Source of the DNA: Parasutterella muris
GTDB lineage: Bacteria > Pseudomonadota > Gammaproteobacteria > Burkholderiales > Burkholderiaceae_F
DNA length: 64,000 bases
Direction of reading: 5' to 3'
Assembly (NCBI RefSeq): GCF_943193095.1
Contig: NZ_CALPCV010000006.1
Coordinates: 41,140 to 105,139 of the forward strand
The stretch's first letter is position 1; every line of letters starts with the position of its first letter. The notes beneath the pieces are model-generated. The model was not told where the DNA came from and made no database searches. It saw only the letters and a list, made by a program, of their open reading frames with translations. A program made the position numbers and the translations under genes. Shown piece after piece: positions 62,682 through 64,000 of the stretch.

Positions 62682-63608
62682 TTATTTCAGGTATTCCGCC
62701 TCAAACTGTCTGACCTGGCGGTAAAGCTTCTCGTTAAACGGCACGTTTAAGCCGAAGCTAGCCGCCTTGTCGATCACTGTTCCTGCGAAGCTCTCAACTT
62801 CCGTCGGGCGCTTAGCCAAACGGTCCTGCCGCATAGACGGCATTCCTTTTGGGTTCAGCTCGTCAATAATTTTCAGATATTCTTTGAAATCCTTCTCGCT
62901 AAGCCCCGTGCCCTCGAGCTCCGAGAGCTTCAGCACTTCGCGCATCGCTCCGATCATGACATCTCTGGCCTCTCCCGGCTTATGAATCATCTCGAAGCAG
63001 CCGTTGTAGACGGAAAGCGTTTGGTTCACACCGACATTCAGCATCCATTTGCACCACATTCGATGAATAATATTGCTGTCGACCAAATGCGGCATTTGAG
63101 TTCGGCGGAAGAATTCAACCGTATCCTGCAGAGCTTCGATTTGTGATCGATTTTGCGGGCTGAGGCCGATCACAAGTTCTCCAAACGTGCGGTACGTCAG
63201 TGTGTTGTTCTGAAACAACGCGTCCATCCTCTGCGCCACACAATGCACAATCTTTTTCAGTCCGAGCTCTTCAGCAATGATGTCTTCGCTGGAGATTCCG
63301 TTCATGACCGAGACCACGATGGTATTTTGATCCACTGCGTCCTTAACCAAGCGAAGGGCCTGTCTCAGGACCGGCGCCTTAAGAGCCACGATTAAAAGAT
63401 CCGGCGCTTTATTGAGTTCTTTAGGACTTTTAAAGCAAAGGTTTGCTGGCGTTCCGTTGACGGTAATTCTTTCCTGACGATAACGCTCCACGCGATGGGG
63501 TTCCGCCAGGAAATAAGTTTGTTCAGAAGGAAGCTGAGGTGACAGGAAAGAGCTGTACATCACGCCAAGCGCGCCTCTTCCGAGAATTGCTGCTGATTGG
63601 ATTGTCAT
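62682..63608 (-). CDS. Ketopantoate reductase family protein (PanE/ApbA)
   Basis: A 308-residue NADPH-dependent reductase. The Rossmann loop is ILGRGALGVMYSS, which departs slightly from the usual GxGAxG. Family motifs follow: LLIVALKAPVLRQAL, VVSVMNGISSEDII, MWCKWMLNVGVNQTL with the catalytic lysine, and SMRQDRLAKRPTEVESFAGTV. True PanE makes pantoate for CoA synthesis, but many paralogues act on other 2-oxo acids, so the symbol is withheld. No clear ribosome-binding site precedes the ATG. Confidence 0.85.
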   Translation of the reverse strand: MTIQSAAILGRGALGVMYSSFLSPQLPSEQTYFLAEPHRVERYRQERITVNGTPANLCFKSPKELNKAPDLLIVALKAPVLRQALRLVKDAVDQNTIVVSVMNGISSEDIIAEELGLKKIVHCVAQRMDALFQNNTLTYRTFGELVIGLSPQNRSQIEALQDTVEFFRRTQMPHLVDSNIIHRMWCKWMLNVGVNQTLSVYNGCFEMIHKPGEARDVMIGAMREVLKLSELEGTGLSEKDFKEYLKIIDELNPKGMPSMRQDRLAKRPTEVESFAGTVIDKAASFGLNVPFNEKLYRQVRQFEAEYLK

Positions 63609-63937
63609 TGGCAGAGTAACCGTTTAGTCAATATCAAACCGCTTGAAGTTTTTGAGATTATCACTTTTTATCGATCTTTCGAGCGGGAGAAAGTAATGCG
63701 ACGCATGTAAAGTCATTCTGCCGAATACTTGTGCTGTTTCAAATCTGTAAAGAGATATCGAACTTATCAAGCGCCTGCTCAGCGCTGCGCAATGAAAAGA
63801 TTTAAACCTGAATTCCCAAAATTCTAGGAGCTATTTTTACAAATAGTCTCATCTTCAATTTAACCAATTGATTTTATACCCCTTTTGAGCAAGGCATGGA
63901 TGGACTTCTTTAACTTCATAGGCGATAATTATAACCT
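63609..63937. other. Intergenic region between the PanE-family gene and the edge gene
   Basis: These 329 bp are AT-rich and show no gene or strong hairpin. They should contain the divergent promoters of the flanking genes. A plus-strand GATAAT (63924-63929) with TGGACT 17 bp upstream is a possible promoter for the edge gene. Confidence 0.4.
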
Positions 63938-64000
63938 ATGAAAGAAACCAATCACCCTACAAATATGGATAGCAAAACTCAGGAACAGTGCTTCTTAGAA
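63938..64000 (+). CDS. Start of an unidentified gene, cut by the window edge
   Basis: An ATG at 63938 opens a frame of 21 codons that is still open at the edge. The visible residues are polar (MKETNHPTNMDSKTQ), with no signal peptide. A promoter-like GATAAT ends only about 9 bp before the ATG, so the mRNA would be leaderless or nearly so, which weakens the call. Nothing can be said of function. Confidence 0.35.
   Translation, partial: MKETNHPTNMDSKTQEQCFLE

Noticed and set aside
1..64000. CRISPR array, prophage, rRNA or tRNA genes
   Set aside because: No regularly spaced identical repeats, phage structural genes or conserved RNA-gene sequences were seen on either strand.

Overview
The window looks like a Burkholderiales chromosome, most probably from the gut-associated family Sutterellaceae. 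The evidence is betaproteobacterial gene order (rluB / rimP-nusA-infB-rbfA-truB-typA; yceD-rpmF ... fabH-fabD-fabG-acpP-fabF; lepA-lepB-rnc-era; rne divergent from rluC; argA-yggX), together with an anaerobic, transporter-rich accessory set: a molybdopterin reductase, a DctA dicarboxylate carrier, a TAXI-type TRAP system and a TtrS/PhnD-like sensor fragment. I see no tRNA, rRNA, CRISPR array, intact insertion sequence or prophage. Placement is by gene order and protein resemblance only.

Layout. 1-0.6 kb: 5' part of a PhnD/TtrS-like periplasmic sensor protein (minus strand, cut by the edge). 0.7-2.2 kb: malate dehydrogenase, its terminator and a PIN-domain ORF. 2.2-4.9 kb: recO-DUF805-acpS-nagZ (minus). 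5.1-8.2 kb: dctA, a secreted C45-type acyltransferase/hydrolase and a small unknown gene, inserted where era and recO are usually neighbours. 8.4-19.2 kb: a long minus-strand block with yceD-rpmF, a scar of two broken genes where plsX would be expected, then fabHDG-acpP-fabF and lepA-lepB-rnc-era. 19.3-22.4 kb: maf/yceF, a tetrapyrrole-methylase-fold methyltransferase, a HAD phosphatase and rluC. 23.0-26.0 kb: rne with a leader of about 0.6 kb.

26.2-30.3 kb: a three-gene molybdoenzyme operon (Tat-exported catalytic subunit, four-cluster ferredoxin, NrfD-type membrane anchor) that should pass quinol electrons to an oxidised sulfur compound or similar acceptor. 30.6-34.2 kb: a Pit phosphate transporter and a lineage-specific exported protein. 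34.3-45.9 kb: dusA, ychJ-like, typA-truB-rbfA-infB-nusA-rimP, rluB, dnaQ. 46.1-53.4 kb: a PbpG-like peptidase, hrpA, argA, yggX. 53.7-64 kb: a Tat-exported PLP aminotransferase, a fused TRAP permease and its TAXI binding protein, a divergent flavin reductase behind a three-copy repeat, a 44-residue acidic protein, a chimeric VOC protein, a small membrane protein, lysC, mdaB and a ketopantoate-reductase-family gene.

Most of the window is ordinary housekeeping. The points most worth following are: the three-copy repeat between the TRAP and flavin-reductase genes (58375-58463); the VOC protein with an IS-transposase-like N-terminus (59481-60161); the plsX-site scar of two head-to-head gene remnants (17368-18274); the molybdoenzyme operon with its palindrome and atypical ferredoxin loop; and the alternative RNA pairing in the lepA leader.
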